From the NCBI GenBank assembly GCA_024280065.1, contig JAJRQX010000085.1, positions 1 through 6,212 on the forward strand: a DNA stretch of 6,212 nt, in the 5' to 3' direction. The notes below the pieces were generated by a model. It did not search any database. It saw nothing but the letters and a program-made list of their open reading frames with translations, and was not told the DNA's origin. This document shows positions 5,672 through 6,212 of the stretch, piece by piece. The first letter of the stretch is position 1, and every line of letters begins with the position of its first letter. Made by a program: the position numbers and the translations under genes. The DNA is from Aquificota bacterium. GTDB lineage: Bacteria > Aquificota > Aquificia > Aquificales > Aquificaceae.

Positions 5672-5699
5672 AAGATGACCCAAATCACATATCTTTAAT
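5668..5699 (+). promoter_or_regulatory. Probable rpoD promoter (TTGAAA, then AT-rich -10 region)
   Basis: TTGAAA at 5668-5673 (5/6 match to TTGACA) contains the dnaG stop codon. The AT-rich run at 5690-5704 offers TATCTT (5690-5695, 16-bp spacer, 4/6) or TTTAAT (5694-5699, 20-bp spacer, 5/6) as the -10. Transcription would start around 5702-5706, leaving a 16-20 nt leader that still holds the full Shine-Dalgarno sequence. This would allow rpoD to be expressed apart from dnaG, as is common for sigma-factor genes in macromolecular synthesis operons. Confidence 0.5.
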
Positions 5700-5710
5700 A
5701 AATTTGTGTA

Positions 5711-5716
5711 GGAGGT
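5711..5716 (+). promoter_or_regulatory. Strong Shine-Dalgarno sequence of rpoD
   Basis: GGAGGT at 5711-5716 is followed by a second AGGAG at 5717-5721, then the ATG at 5722. The spacing of the first element is 5 nt. It is the only full-strength ribosome binding site at a gene start in the window and it settles the rpoD start codon. It contrasts with dnaG, purC, the BASS gene and the DUF1122-like gene, which have none. Confidence 0.85.
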
Positions 5717-5721
5717 AGGAG

Positions 5722-6212
5722 ATGGTAGACAGGGAGGCTATCAGGCACCTGATCGAGATAGGAAGGGAGAAGGGTTTTGTGACCTACGACGAGATAAACG
5801 AGGTCCTTGACGAAGACGTGGTCTCCTCGGAGGAGTTTGAGGAGATAATGGACATCCTCGCCAGCTACAACATACAGGTGGTTGAGAGCGAAGAGGAGTA
5901 TGAAGAGAAGGAACAGATTGATGAGCTGGTGATCTCCGCGGAGTCCTTCACCGTAATGGGGAGGGACGGAGACCCTGTCAAGCTCTACCTCAAGGAGATG
6001 GGGAAGATACCACTCCTCACCAGAGAGCAGGAGATCCACTACGCGAAGCAGATAGAGATAGGAAGGAAGATAATGAGGAGGGGGCTTCTCAGAAGCTCCT
6101 TCCTCGTTGAGAGGATACTCCAGGAGTGGGCTAAGCTCTGCAACGGGAAGCTCAAGATCGGCGACATAATGGACCTGATAGAGGAGGACCCGAACAGCGA
6201 ATGTTACGAGGA
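5722..6212 (+). CDS. rpoD: Primary RNA polymerase sigma factor RpoD (sigma-70), N-terminal part; 3' end outside window
   Basis: The frame is open from the ATG at 5722 to the window edge, giving 163 complete codons and two extra bases. Residues 5-55 match sigma region 1.1, the acidic autoinhibitory domain of primary sigma factors (LIEIGREKGFVTYDEINEVL and a following ILASYNIQVVE). An acidic linker rich in Glu (55-68) follows. Residues 84-112 match region 1.2 (DPVKLYLKEMGKIPLLTREQEI). After that the sequence enters the variable segment between regions 1.2 and 2. Regions 2-4, which recognise the -10 and -35 elements, lie beyond the window. Region 1.1 followed by region 1.2 argues for the housekeeping factor rather than an alternative sigma. 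The neighbour dnaG supports the call, because dnaG-rpoD is the core of the bacterial macromolecular synthesis operon. Whether the gene is intact downstream cannot be seen. Confidence 0.95.
   Translation, partial: MVDREAIRHLIEIGREKGFVTYDEINEVLDEDVVSSEEFEEIMDILASYNIQVVESEEEYEEKEQIDELVISAESFTVMGRDGDPVKLYLKEMGKIPLLTREQEIHYAKQIEIGRKIMRRGLLRSSFLVERILQEWAKLCNGKLKIGDIMDLIEEDPNSECYE

Noticed and set aside
5695..6039. - strand open frame of 114 codons opposite rpoD
   Set aside because: It is fully antisense to clear sigma regions 1.1 and 1.2 and shows the Leu/His/Tyr-rich composition typical of a complement of Glu/Lys/Asp-rich coding sequence.

Overview
This window looks like a piece of a compact chromosome from a thermophilic bacterium, most likely Aquificota (Aquifex/Hydrogenobacter/Thermocrinis-like). 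That assignment is an inference. It rests on the heavy use of AGG/AGA for Arg and ATA for Ile, the purine-rich sense strand of the + strand genes, proteins rich in Glu, Lys and Arg, almost no intergenic DNA, and a DUF1122-like gene of a kind I know mainly from archaea and thermophilic bacteria. No mobile element, CRISPR array, rRNA or tRNA is visible. This is ordinary core-genome DNA, and I found no convincing new system. The most interesting signals are in gene packing and in how translation starts.

Layout. Positions 1-570 hold the C-terminal part of a lipoate-protein ligase. A 91-bp spacer follows, with a possible promoter. Next comes a closely packed + strand set: a DUF1122-family protein (662-1279), a two-repeat Na+/Ca2+-exchanger-like CaCA protein (1231-2202, overlapping its upstream neighbour by 49 nt) and a 70-residue AtpZ/AtpI-like membrane protein (2199-2411, ATGA overlap). 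A BASS-family sodium symporter lies on the - strand (2412-3305). Its stop codon directly abuts the stop of the AtpZ-like gene, and its start lies only 21 bp from the divergent purC (3327-4037). Then come dnaG primase (4073-5671) and the 5' part of rpoD (5722 to the window end), each with its own promoter-like sequence in a spacer of 35 or 50 bp.

Functional picture. The middle of the window encodes membrane ion transport: a cation exchanger, a small protein of a family proposed to handle Mg2+/Ca2+ or to assist ATP synthase, and a Na+-coupled organic-anion symporter. The right half holds core information and nucleotide genes. purC makes a purine precursor, dnaG primes replication and rpoD is the main sigma factor. 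This is a dnaG-rpoD core of the 'macromolecular synthesis' type, without rpsU and with purC in front.

Expression. The first genes of the apparent transcription units (DUF1122, purC, the BASS gene, dnaG) lack a Shine-Dalgarno sequence, and most have a -10-like hexamer 4-11 nt before the start codon. rpoD and the AtpZ-like gene have clear Shine-Dalgarno sequences. This suggests leaderless or near-leaderless mRNAs for several promoter-proximal genes. No convincing Rho-independent terminator is visible anywhere.
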